This document shows positions 53,567 to 64,000 of a DNA stretch of 64,000 nucleotides, one piece after another (position 1 is the stretch's first letter; every line of letters begins with the position of its first letter). A model generated the notes under the pieces. That model was not told the DNA's origin. It saw only the letters and a program-made list of their open reading frames with translations, and did no database searches. Made by a program: the position numbers and the translations under genes. Location of the stretch: assembly GCA_948144175.1 (NCBI GenBank), contig CANXME010000106.1, positions 682,001-746,000 on the forward strand, written 5' to 3'. This DNA is from Closterium sp. NIES-65 (taxonomy: Eukaryota > Streptophyta > Zygnematophyceae > Desmidiales > Closteriaceae).

Positions 53567-56500
53567 ATGACTACCCCTACTGTTCTCGATTTTGACACTG
53601 AGGGTAGGGCCATTGACTTTGACGTCTGGGTAGATGACCTGCAGCTTTTCTTAAAGTGCGATAGGGCAGACGGTCTCTCCCTCTTTGATCTCACTTCTGG
53701 TGCCTCTCCTGCCCCCGCTGCTGATGCTGACGCCACTGTTCGCTCACACTGGGCCACGCGTGATGCTGCTGCACGTCTTGCTGTGCGTCGCCACCTGCCT
53801 AACTCTGAGCGTGCGCACTTTAGCCAGTACAAGAGTGCTTAGACCTTGTACGACGATGTAGTTGCACGCTACTCCTCCTCTGCCACTGCTGCACAGAGCC
53901 GCCTCATGCTACCGTACCTCTTCCCTGACCTTGCTGCCTTTCCCACAGTCGCAGACCTCATTACGCACCTCCGTACTAGTGACACTCGCTACCGCGCTGC
54001 GCTTCGTGCTGAGTTCTGCGCCAAGAACCCCCCCCCCCATGTACATCACCCTCTACTACATAGTCACCCGGCTCCCTGACTCCCTTCGCGTAGTCAGGGA
54101 CCACTTCCTCTCAGTTTGCCCCACCACTCTCACCGTTGACCTCCTCGAGAAGGCCCTCCTAGTAGCTAAGAAGAGCATAGTCGCTGTAGGAGCCTCTCGT
54201 GGTGATCCTCGCACCCCCATCTTTGAGGGGTGTTCCCCCTCCCCTCTTTTGCCCTCCGTTGCCTCTGCTGCTGCGGCCGACCTCGTTGGTCTGGAGTCGG
54301 TTAGTGCGGCGTCTACCCCTAGCGGGAAGCGTCGCTCTGGCAAGGGCAAGGGGGGCGGGGGCGCTGGAGGAGCTAGCGGGGGCGGTGGAGGCGGCGGTGG
54401 AGGCAGTGGAGGGGGTGGGGGTGGTTTTGGGCGTGGTGGCGGGGGTGGAGGTGTTGGCGGCGGCAGTGGAGGCGGAGGCGGCGGCGGCGGTGGCGGTGGG
54501 AGCGGAGGTGGTGGAGGTGGCGGAGATGGAGGAGGCGGTGGCGGAGGAGGAGGAGGAGGAGGAGGAGGAGGAGGAGGAGAAGGAGGAGGAGGTCGTGGCT
54601 CTTCGCGGAGGAGTGGCTCCGGTGGTGGTCAGCTCCAGCAGCAGCAGAGCAATCGGGAGACCCTGTCCCCTCAGCAGCTCCGTGAGTGATACACTGCACG
54701 CCAGCAGGGTGGGGGTACTGGTCCGTGCACCTACGTCCCGCGCACCGGCGACCGTGCGGGTGAGCAGTGTGGGGGTGCGGACCCCACCCAGCGCTGCTTT
54801 GGCCGCCTGACGGACGCTTGGCGTCACCAGTTCCCTGAGGCCACTGAGATCCCTCGCTGGGGTGAGCTGTCTAGGGCAGGGGTAGCTATCTTTGACCTTG
54901 ACTTTGATGCTATTCTTGCTGCTATGTATGTTGTGTCTATTAAAGATGAGGGTGACTGTTACCGGTGTTTCCCGCCCTACCCAGGCATTGAGACTGCTTG
55001 TCTAGGTGCTGGTGAGGCTGCTGCTCTTGGTGCTAGCTAGGCTGCTGCTCTAGGTGCTAGTGCGTCTGCTTCGTCCGGTGCTGGTGAGTCTGCGCTCTCA
55101 GGTACTGCGTCGGCTTCGGCCTCCCACACCTTCACACTTGACTCGAGGGCTTCTCGCTCCTTCTTTCGAGACCGCACCACACTCACGCCGCTTGGTCGTC
55201 CAGTTGTAGTCTCCCTGGCAGACCCCTCTGGGGGTCCTGTCCTTGCTCACTTCTCCACTGTCCTCCCGTGTCCGGCGGCCCCCTCTGGCACCCTGTCTGG
55301 TCTTTACCTCCCCTCGTTCTCTATGAACTTGGTGAGTGGTAGTGACCTACAGGATGCGGGGGTTCACCAGTTCACTCCTGCGAGTCAGCGGGAGACCCAC
55401 TGCACGGACGCTTGGACAGGCTGACACCTGGCCACGCTTACACGTCGGCCGAGGTCAAGCCTGTACACACTGACCATTGCGTCTCCTCCAGTCACTGCAT
55501 CTAGTCAGGTAGCTGCGCCGGGTCAGGTGTTTGCTGCAGCGCCCAGGTCTGGTCATGAGTCTGCCCCCTGCTCGTGTCGCCTCCAGTCTCACGAGACTCT
55601 CCTCTGGCACCACCGCCTTGGTCACCTCTCCCTGCTTCGTCTTCGAGGCATGGCCTCCCTTGTCCTTGTTTCTGGTCTTCCCCGGTCACTCCCTCCCCTT
55701 CCTCCGGGGCCTGGCCCTACCTGCGTCCCTTGTGTCGAGGGGCGGCAGCGGGCTGCCCCTCACTCCTCCCAGTTTCCTCCGACAAAGGCCCCGCTGCAGA
55801 CGCTTCACATGGACGTGTGGGGCCCTACCCGCGTCCGTTGACAGGGTCACGAGCGCTACTTCCTGCTGGTGGTTGACGACTACTCGCGTTACACCACAGT
55901 CTTCCCCTTGCGCAACAAGGGTGATGTCACTGAGGTGTTGATCGACTGGATCCGCGCAGCTCGTCTCCAGCTCAGGCGGAGCTTCGGCTCGGACTTTCCT
56001 GTTCTGCATCTGCACTCTGACAAAGGCGGAGAGTTCTCCTCTGGCCTTCTACGAGCCTACTGTCGTGCACGAGGCATCCGCCAGACCTTCACGCTTCCGG
56101 ACTCTCCACAGCAAAATGGGATTGCTAAGCGCCGCATTGGCATGGTCATGGACGTCGCCCGTACGTCCATGATGCATGCGGCTGCCCCCCATTTTCTGTG
56201 GCCGTTTGCGGTCAGGTACGCGGCGCATCAGATCAACCTTCAGCCCAGGGTCTCCATGCCGGAGACCTCCCCAGCTTTGCTGTGGACGGGGAAGGTTGGC
56301 GATGCGTCTGCGTTCTGTGTCTGGGGATCTCGGGCGTTTGTCCGCGACTTGTCTGTGGACAAACTGTCCCCTCGTGCTGCTCCTTGCGTCTTCCTGGGTT
56401 TCCCCCCTGACGCGCCAGGGTGGCAGTTCTACCACCCCACCTCTCGCCGTGTTCTGTCCTCCCAGGACGTCACGTTCAACGAGTCGGTCCCCTACTACCG

Positions 56501-59500
56501 TCTCTTCCCCTACCGCACTCCGTCCCTCCCCCCGCCACCGCTCTTCCTTGTGCCAGGTCCCCCCTAGGTAGACCCCCTCCCCCCTCAGGGTCCTGCCCCT
56601 TCATGTGTGTCCCAGGTAGACGTTGTTGAGCCTGTCGAGGTCACTGGTTACTCTGGTGCTGCTGAGGGTGCTAAGACTGGGAGTGCTGAGCCTAGGGGTG
56701 CTGAGACTGGGGGTGCTGAGCCTGGGGGTGCGGAGCCTAGGGGTGCTGAGACTGGGGGTGCTGAGCCTGGGGGAGCTGAGTCTAGGGGTGCTGAGCCTGG
56801 GGGTGCTACGCCTGGGGGTGCTGAGCCTGGGGGTGCTGGGCCTGGGGGAGCTACGCCTGGAGGTGCTGAGCCTGGGGGTGCGGAGCGTGAGGGAGCTGAG
56901 CCTGCTGGTGCTTCGTCTCGCTGGGAGCCACTCTCTCCACAGGAGCTGCGTGAGTGGTTTGCCCGGCGCTCGAGGCGTGCTGCTGGAGCTGGAGGTTCTA
57001 CTGCTGCTGAGGGTGCTGGTGCCGCGGGTCCCGGAGGTGCTTCGACAGGGAGCACTGGAGGTGCTGGGCCTGCAGGTACTTCTGGAGCTGGAGCTGCTGC
57101 GGGTATTGGCGCGGAGGCTACTGCTGTCGGTCCTGGAGGCGGTCCTGCTGGGGGTACTACTGGTGCTGCTGGAGGTACTGGAGCTGGAGGTGCTGCTGGT
57201 GTTGGTGCTGCCGCTAAGGGTGCTGGTGCTGTCCCTGCTGTGTCTGGAATCGCCGCGCCGCCTCGGCCGTACTTCGTTCCGCTCCTTCAGCAGGATCTTG
57301 GTCTCCCGTCTTCTACTGGTCCTCCTCCTCCCTTAAAGTGTCCACAGCTTGTCCCGTCACAGTTACAATTACAGCCGGCCTCCCCACTGCCTGCTCCGTC
57401 TCCCTACACTGGTCCTACTGGAGGTCTTGCTGAGCGTCGTGAGCGTGCGTCTCGCCCTGCGTCGCCTGTCCGTGCTGCTCGCACTAGTGGTCGCGGTTCG
57501 CGTCAACGTTCTCCTCTTGTCCCTGGCACGCACCGGATGTCTCTGCGTCCGTCCACTGCTCCTCTGCGTGCCCCTTTGCCTTCTCCTCCTGAGTCCTCTC
57601 TTCCTGCTCTTGCCGACCCGGAGTCGGACTCTCTTCGTGCTGCCAGTCCTACTGTCACGCGTCTCCTTGCTACTGTTGTCACTGACCCTTCCTTTGAGTC
57701 CACTGCGGCGTCTGCCCTAGTTGCTGAGCTCGTCGACTTTGTTGCTCGCTGTCGCATAGACTACGCCGCCAGTCTTGTTGCTGATTCTGAGTCTGTCTGT
57801 CCTGCGTCCGCCGGGGCTGAGTGTGCCCTTGGCACGGACGTCCTTGAGGACAGGCAGGAGGAGTTCCAGTGCTTGGCCGTTGCTTCACCTCATCTCGTGT
57901 CCGTACTACTTACCCCTGAGGGAGACCCGGATGCACTTGACATCCCGACTCCGCGCTCTTACGCGGAGGCGATAGAGGGTCCCTACTCCTCTCAGTGGCA
58001 GGCAGCTATGGACGCAGAGATGGCTTCCTGGAAGTCCACAGGCACCTACGTTGACGATGTTCCCCCTCGTGGGGCGAACATCGTCAGTGGCATGTGGATT
58101 TTCAGGGTGAAGCGGCCGCCGGGTTCTCCGCCTGTCTTCAAGGCGCATTACGTGGCTCGTGGCTTCAGTCAACGGCAGGGAGTTGACTACTTTCAGACCT
58201 TCTCTCCCACCCTAAAGATGACCACTCTTCGGGTACTGCTGCACGTAGCTGCTCACCGTGACTACGAGCTACACTCTCTTGACTTCAACACTGCTTTCCT
58301 GCAGGTTAGCCTACACGAGGAGATCTGGCCGCGCCGCCCACTTGGCTTCACTGGGACTTTTCCTCCTGGCACCCAGTGGAGCCTTCGGCGGCCAGTCTAC
58401 GGTCTCCGCCAGGCACCGCGTGAGTGGCACGACACACTGAGGACTACATTTGCGGCTCTTGGGTTTGCTCCCTCTACTGCCGACCTGTCGCTGTTTCTGC
58501 GCACCGACACTTCTTTGCCGCCGCTCTACATCCTTGTGTACGTCGACGACTTGGTCTTTGCCACAACTGAGAGTGCTGGACTCGCCTACGTGAAGTCCGA
58601 GCTGCAGAAGAGACACACGTGCACTGACCTGGGTGAACTGCGCAGCTATCTTGGCTTGCAGATCACTCGGGACAGAGCACGCCGCACCATTACGATGACT
58701 CAGTCACACATGGTGCAGCAGGTCCTTCAGTGCTTCGGCTTCACGTACTCCTCGCCTTAGGCCACTCCTCTACCTACTCGCCACTCGCTCTCAGCTCTGC
58801 CTTCGGATGAGTCCGTAGAGCCGAGTGGCCCGTACCCAGAGCTTGTTGGCTGCCTCATGTACCTGATGACCTGCACACGACCTGACCTCGCATACCCTCT
58901 TAGCATTCTCGCACGCTATGTTGCTCCTGGGAGACACCGACCAGAGCACATGGCTGCAGCGAAGAGGGTGTTGCGCTACTTGTGCAGTACGTCGGGCATG
59001 GGGCTTGTGCTTGGAGGGAAGAGTCTAGTGGTCCTCACTGGGCACGCAGACGCTTCTTGGGCTGACGACCAGGCTACGCAGGGGTCGTCACAGGGTTACA
59101 CCTTCAGCCTTGGTTCCGGCTCTGTTTCGTGGCGGGCTACTCGCTCGTCTTCTGTTCTCGGCTCCAGTTGTTAGGGTGAGATCTACGCAGGAGCCATGGC
59201 TGCAAAGGAGCTTCGTTGGCTCACCTACCTGCTGACTGACCTCGGAGAGCCGCCTCGTTCTCCTCCGGTGCTGTACGTAGACAACAAGGCCATGCTGGCC
59301 TTGTGTCGGGAGCAGCGACTGGAGCACAGAACGAAGCACATTGCTCTCCGCTACTTTCTTGCTCGTGAGCTGCAGCAGCGTGGTCAGCTGCGTCTTGCGT
59401 ACGTGGCCTCTGAGGCCAACACTGCAGATATCTTCACCAAGGCGCTTGCGCCTTGTGACCATCAGCGCTTCTGTACTCAGCTGGGTCTTGTGCCCGCCTT

Positions 59501-59522
59501 GCCTCACTTGCTCACCTCTTGA
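53567..59522 (+). pseudogene. R14 gag-pol polyprotein remnant
   Basis: Same domain order as R5, starting MTTPTVLDFDTEG at 53567. Lesions: TAG at 53840-53842 (CAG in R5); a frame change in a C-run near 54030; TGA for Trp after QQLRE near 54688; TAG near 55038; protease DSGA changed to DSRA near 55140; TGA near 55430; TGA near 55841 in integrase; TAG near 56567; TAG near 58760 (CAG in R5); and TAG at 59172-59174 inside the RNase H EAEIYA motif. Integrase keeps HSDKGGEF, but the NGIAE box is followed by KRRIG. The longest open part, 56607-58760, covers linker and most of RT including YVDDLVFA near 58540. No functional product expected. Confidence 0.92.
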
Positions 59523-59736
59523 CCTTGCTTGTACTGTTACATATATATGTACACCTGCTCTTGGTTGTCTAGCCTTTTTAGATATTTGTACTCCTGCATG
59601 TGAACTGGCCTTGTGGCCCTTGAACTTGTGCTCGGAATGCGTGGTGACTTTGTGATCCACCCTGAGCTTGCTTTGCTTTGCTTTGCTTGACTGGTCTTGT
59701 GACCCCTTGTTCTCCCCCACTTTGCCTATGGGGGTG

Positions 59737-59868
59737 TGTCAGAACATTATAGCTTATGCATATTGTGTAGGCTATAGTGGGGTAGCCCATAAGGGGTACA
59801 ACCCAATTAGGGTTAGTACTTGTACCCAACTTATTCATAGTTCATTCATTCTCGTTTCAGTTTCCTCA
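59737..59868 (+). repeat. R14 3' LTR, 132 bp
   Basis: Preceded by PPT TATGGGGGTG (ending 59736), followed by TCTTC. Differs from the 5' LTR at two positions. Confidence 0.94.
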
Positions 59869-59873
59869 TCTTC

Positions 59874-61150
59874 CTCCCTTCCCCCCACCCGTTTTCTTCC
59901 TCCCGCATGAGGCAGGGAGGGAGGGTAGGAAAAAGGAATTCGAGGGGGGAGTGTTGTCCACTGCTGCATGTCTCAACCTCTCATGTGTGTCTCACCCCTC
60001 CCCCTCTCCCCCTCCTCATTCCTTTCTCTCTGACGGCCGCGCCTTTCCCCCGTTCATCCTCTCCCCCTCTTTGCTCTGTTTCTCATCTCTTCCTGACCAC
60101 TTTTCCCTGCTCCCCCCACCTGCTTACCTTACCTGATTTCCATATCTTCCCTCTCCCCTTTCCCCTCACCTCCTACCCCTTACGTGCTCCTCCTGCCACA
60201 CCTCAGCTGACATGCTTCCCCTTTCCCTTCCCCCCTGCTTCCCTCTTCCCCCTCCTCTTCCCTATCCCCTGTTTGACTATTTTCTTGTCCCCCCTCCCCA
60301 TATTACCTCCCTCTCCCTGACTATTGCAGTGACTTGACTACACTGAAGTCTTTTTCTGGTATTGCAACTCGCCTCAGCCCATCATCCCATGCCATGCTCG
60401 TAGAGAAACCAGTTCCCCTCATGTGTTTTTCAATGCCTTGAGAAAGGTACAATCAAAAGTAGTAGGGTGATGCCTCTATGTACCCTTCTGACACTCTTCG
60501 TGTCCATGCATCTTGGAAGAAAATATTGCACTGCAGAAACAAAAGTACATATTGTGCCTTTGGGATGGATATACCGTATCCAACAGTGTTCTCATATCAT
60601 GCTTGCATACAACAAACTTAAAACAGGCAGTGGTACGGTGTAAAGCATCGACTAGCTACGCCTCGGCTTGCTCCTCTGCTTCACCACTGAAAATTAGGGG
60701 AGCGGTGTAGGCAGAAAGAATTGTGTGAAGAAACATGGGGGAGGTGGTGTGAGGTGCAAGGGAACAACCGCAAGGGGGTACAACAAGCAGAGGCACATGA
60801 TGAAAGCATGTATGGGGTGACAGTGATGGGTGCACATGCATGGGAACTAGAGGGCGGAAGGTGAGGAGTGAGGGGGAAGGGGAGGGCATGAAAAGGAAGG
60901 AAAGGGTTGAGAAGGGATGCGGAAGGGAAGGGCAGGGCAGGGAGGGAAACGCAGGGATTGAGAGGGCAGGTAGGGAACAGGGCAGAGGGTGGGGGGAAGG
61001 AGGCCTGAGGGTGGTGGGAAGGTGAGTGAGAGTGCGAGAGGACGAGTGAGAGAGTGCGAGAGGACTGAGAGTGAGAGAGAGTGTGGGAGGAAGGAGAGTG
61101 AGAGTGCGGAATGAAGGAGAGAGAGAGGTAGGACACCTGGGCAGGGAGTG
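59874..61150. other. Low-complexity region without recognised genes
   Basis: 59874-60320 is pyrimidine-rich on the plus strand; 60320-60840 is ordinary sequence with nothing recognised; 60840-61150 is purine-rich (GAGTGAGAGTGCGAGAGG repeats). Open frames are compositional. Confidence 0.6.
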
Positions 61151-61159
61151 GAAGGACGC

Positions 61160-61550
61160 ATGGAGAGGGGATGGGGGGAAGCAGGGAAGGGGATGGGGGG
61201 AAGCAGGGAAGGGGATGGGGGGAAGCAGGGAAGGGGATGGGGGGAAGCAGGGAAGGGGATGGGGGGAAGCAGGGAAGGGGATGGGGGGAAGCAGGGAAGG
61301 GGATGGGGGGAAGCAGGGAAGGGGATGGGGGAAGCAGGGAAGGGGATGGGGGGAAGCAGGGAAGGGGATGGGGGGAAGCAGGGAAGGGGATGGGGGGAAG
61401 CAGGGAAGGGGATGGGGGGAAGCAGGGAAGGGGATGGGGGGAAGCAGGGAAGGGGATGAGGGGAAGCAGGGAAGGGGATGGGGGGAAGCAGGGAAGGGGA
61501 TGGGGGGAAGCAGGGAAGGGGATGAGGGGAAGAAGGGAAGGGGATGGGGC
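61160..61550. repeat. 22-bp G-rich minisatellite (AAGCAGGGAAGGGGATGGGG)
   Basis: About 17 nearly perfect copies of a 22-bp unit with runs of four to six G. Open in several frames as Gly/Arg/Lys strings, and on the other strand as Pro/Ser strings, because 22 is not a multiple of three and no unit contains a stop. Confidence 0.95.
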
Positions 61551-61769
61551 AGAGGGATCAGGGAAGCATGGCCGAAGGAGGGACGAAGCAGGGCGGAGGG
61601 AGGGGGGAAGCAGGGGGGAGGGGAGGGGGAAAGCAGGTGAGGCAAAGGAGAATAGATTGGGGGGTGAACAGAGCTGGTGGGAGAAAGGGAGGTTGGTCAA
61701 AATAACGAGGGGTGTAAACAATTAGGGGGAAGCAAGGTCGATGGGGAGAGGGAGTGAGGGAAGTACCCG

Positions 61770-62100
61770 CTCTCACCCTCTGTCTCTCACTCTCTGCCCT
61801 TCCCCCTCTGTTCCTCCCCCTCCATCCTTCCCCGTCTGTCTCTCAACCTCGGCCCTTCACCCTCTGTCTCTCCCCATTTATCCTTCCCCCTCTGTCTCTC
61901 CCCCTCTGTCCTCCCCCCTATTCCTCGCCGCCTGTTCTGTCTCTCCCCCTCTGTCCTTCCCCCTCTCCCCCTTGTCCTTCCCCTTCTGTCCTTCTCATCT
62001 CCCCCGCCCGTTCCCTTCCTGTTCCCGCCCATCAATCATTCTTTCACTGTGACACCATCCCCCCTGTCCATCCCCCTCTGTCTCTCCCGCTCTGCCCCTC
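61770..62100. repeat. Pyrimidine-rich tract (CCTCTGTCTCTCCCC repeats)
   Basis: Imperfect repeats of CCCTCTGTC(C/T)(C/T)TCCCC on the plus strand; strand bias opposite to the flanking G-rich minisatellites. Confidence 0.85.
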
Positions 62101-62329
62101 ACATCAGTATGGAAGGAGTTGCTGCGGCTGGAAGGAGCGAGGGCGTATGGGGGAGTTGCTACACACGATGGTGTCGATGGCGACGTGGGTAGGGGTTGGC
62201 GATAAGGACAAACGCTTCCCAATTGGAGTGGCGGAGGGGAAGCGCGCGTGACGAGGGGAGGAGATCGCGCGACGAGCAGAAAGCGCGCGTGACGAGAAGG
62301 CACCTGGTGCGTGACGCTCACCTCTATGA

Positions 62330-62910
62330 GGGTGGGGGGAAACTGGGCGGAGGGAGGGGGGAAGCAGGGCGGAGGGAGGGGGGAAGCAGGGCGCAGGGGG
62401 GGGGGAAGCAGGGCGGAGGGCGGAGGGAAGCAGGGGGAGGGAGGGGGGAAGCAGGGAGGGGGGAAGCAAGGCGCAGGGAGGGGGGAAGCAGGGCGGAGGG
62501 AGAGGGGAAGCAGGGCGGAGGGAGGGGTGAAGCAGGGCATAGGGAGGGGGGAAGCAGGGTATAGGGAGGGGGAAGCAGGGCGGAGGGAGGGGTGAAGCAG
62601 GGTGGAGGGAGGGGGGAAGAAGGGCGGAGGGAGGGGGGAAGCAAGGCGGAGGGATGAGGGGAGCATGACAGAAGGAGGGGGGAAGGAGGGCGGAGGGAGG
62701 GGGAAGGAGGGCGGAGGGAGGGGGGCAGCAGGGCCTAGGGAGGGGGGAAGCAGGGGGGATGGAGGGGGGAAGCAGGGCGGAGAGAGGGGGAAGGCAGGGC
62801 GGAGGTAGGGGCGAAGCAGGGCGGAGGGAGGGGGGAAGCAGGGCGGAGGGAGGGGGGAAGCAGGGCGGCGGGAGGGGGGAAGCAGGGAGGAGGGGAGGGG
62901 GGAAGCAGGT
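62330..62910. repeat. 22-bp G-rich minisatellite (GAAGCAGGGCGGAGGGAGGG)
   Basis: About 25 imperfect copies. Shares the GGGGGAAGCAGGG core with the array at 61160, so the two are probably related. Confidence 0.93.
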
Positions 62911-62939
62911 GAGGCAAAGGACAATAGATTGCGACTGAA

Positions 62940-63210
62940 TAATTGAGCTGGTGACGAGGGAAGGAGTGCGCGTCACGAGGGGGAACGCGCGTGACAAGGG
63001 GAGGAGAGCGCGCATCGCGCGGAAGCGCGCGTGACGAGAAGGCGCGTGCGCGACGAGCGAAAACGCGCGCGACGAAGGGAAACGCATGACGAGGGGAAGC
63101 ACGGAATCCCGGCAAGCGAGTGACGAGGGCCAACGCGAATGACGAGGGCTAACGCGAGTGACGAGGGCGGGCGCGGGTGGCGAGGGGGAGCGCGGGTGAC
63201 GACAAGCGCT
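62940..63210. repeat. Short imperfect repeats (GCGCGTGACGAGGG)
   Basis: Units of about 12-20 bp around AACGCG(A/C)GTGACGAGGG; no gene recognised. Confidence 0.7.
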
Positions 63211-63541
63211 AAACGAGGGCCTAAGCATGGTGAAGCAGTCGTTTGCACCACACGTTCCGTGTGAGTAACGCGACAACGTTTGTAAATATCGGGTGACACT
63301 AGGCTTGTACTGCCCAGCTATTGGCGAGACAGCATGTGTGCCTTGGGAGTTGCTGTAAAAATCGCGGTCCCTAGAACTACGTGAAGGCGCACTGGCTGTC
63401 TACTTAGGAGAGGAAGGAGGCCGATCATGAGTACGACTAGGTGTTCAAGATATGTGAGAGCCAAACAGTGGGCCAACCTGAGCGACGTTCGGTTCTGTTT
63501 TGCGACTGTGCTCAAAAGCCAATGAGGAGATAGTGTCGTTA

Positions 63542-63923
63542 GGGTGTGTCAGATCCGAAATCACGCTAATCCGACTGGCCGGTTTTGGCGAAAGTAACAT
63601 GGTTGCGACAGTCGCAAATTTATTCGAGCAGCTCTCAAAATCCGGCCACTACCGTAAATGAAATTTTGATGGCCGTTTCAACATAAAATTTCCCCGCCAG
63701 CCACTGGTTGTAATCGCCACTGTAAAGCTGCGAAATCTGCGACACCGTCGCTGACACATTTCATACTCGGCCGGCAAATCGGCCACCAAATGTGTCAGAT
63801 TTGCAAACACTGTCGAAATCTGTCGAGAAAAATTCGACCAATGCGTCGACATTCGTGAAAAAATATTGACGACCGGTCGACAAATAACCGGCCAAAACAG
63901 GTTTCAGAAGATCTGACACACCC
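63542..63923. mobile_element. R15: MITE, PIF/Harbinger (Tourist) type, 382 bp
   Basis: Perfect 14-bp terminal inverted repeats GGGTGTGTCAGATC (63542-63555) and GATCTGACACACCC (63910-63923), flanked by TTA on both sides (63539-63541 and 63924-63926). A 3-bp TTA duplication with GGG-starting ends is the signature of PIF/Harbinger MITEs. No transposase; a copy of this kind depends on an autonomous relative elsewhere. Confidence 0.9.
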
Positions 63924-64000
63924 TTAGGCGTTGTCCCAGAGTCGCGAGAGTTTTGTACAGACAATTATGGTAACCCTGTTTTTTACGAATTCAAGTTCAA

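Larger units (their letters stand above)
52306..59868 (+). mobile_element. R14: short-LTR Ty1/copia element, complete in outline, decayed in coding
   Basis: A 7563-bp element with 132-bp LTRs (52306-52437, 59737-59868; two differences seen), target duplication TCTTC (52301-52305 and 59869-59873), PBS, GC-rich leader, full gag-pol order and PPT. Not nested in another recognised element. Confidence 0.95.

Noticed and set aside
61160..61550. CRISPR-like array
   Set aside because: Repeats are head-to-tail without unique spacers, in eukaryotic DNA.
60656..61725. Long Pro/Ser-rich and Gly/Arg-rich open frames
   Set aside because: They are readings of the 22-bp minisatellite in different frames and strands; no domain or start context supports them.
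61995..63276. 390-codon and 309-codon minus-strand open frames
   Set aside because: Pro/Ser-rich translation of the second G-rich minisatellite; composition only.

Overview
The window is eukaryotic nuclear DNA made almost entirely of transposable elements. No host gene could be recognised. The LTR elements carry primer-binding sites (PBS) matching the 3' end of initiator tRNA-Met (TGGTATCAGAGC and variants). The polyproteins are Ty1/copia type (gag-protease-integrase-RT-RNase H), with one Ty3/gypsy fragment. Together with the GC-rich coding bias and plant-like copia lineages, this suggests a green-lineage (streptophyte) genome, possibly a charophyte alga such as Closterium or an early land plant. 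That taxonomic guess is inference. I label the elements R1-R15.

Layout: R1 (1-3550, minus) is a decayed short-LTR copia that continues off the left edge and lies against the 3' end of R2 (3556 to about 8520, minus), a decayed copia of another lineage. A CAA/CAG microsatellite follows (8626-9480). From 9861 to 48211 lies one nested structure. The oldest element, R3 (plus), was split by R4 (13060-29076, minus) and by R8 (32072-47875, minus). R4 carries R5 (13491-20843, plus, in its LTR), R6 (24761-26085, minus) and a probable solo LTR R7 (26458-27228). R8 carries R9 (33366-34667), R10 (35028-42325) and a Ty3/gypsy fragment R11 (about 42622-45193), which itself carries a 347-bp mini-LTR element R12 (43884-44230). 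A sister mini-element R13 (48281-48628) sits just past R3. After 3.4 kb with no recognised gene and a minisatellite comes another decayed short-LTR copia, R14 (52306-59868). The last 4 kb are purine/pyrimidine-rich minisatellites and a PIF/Harbinger-type MITE, R15 (63542-63923).

Target-site duplications can be read directly for R5 (CATTG), R6 (TTTAC), R7 (CATTG), R8 (ATATA), R9 (CTTGG), R10 (TAAAG), R12 (AAGAA), R13 (CATAT), R14 (TCTTC) and R15 (TTA), and nearly for R4 (CGCGT/CGCGC). The nesting order is therefore well supported.

The only intact large gene is the polyprotein of R5 (14603-20506, 1967 codons, identical LTRs). It has all catalytic motifs except the second Asp of the integrase DD35E triad, which is Asn. 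The most unusual items are the two mini-LTR elements, whose LTR end, PBS and leader together look like a tRNA with A and B boxes; a hairpin conserved in five otherwise diverged short LTRs; and the contrast between nearly identical interiors and dissimilar LTRs in R5 and R10.
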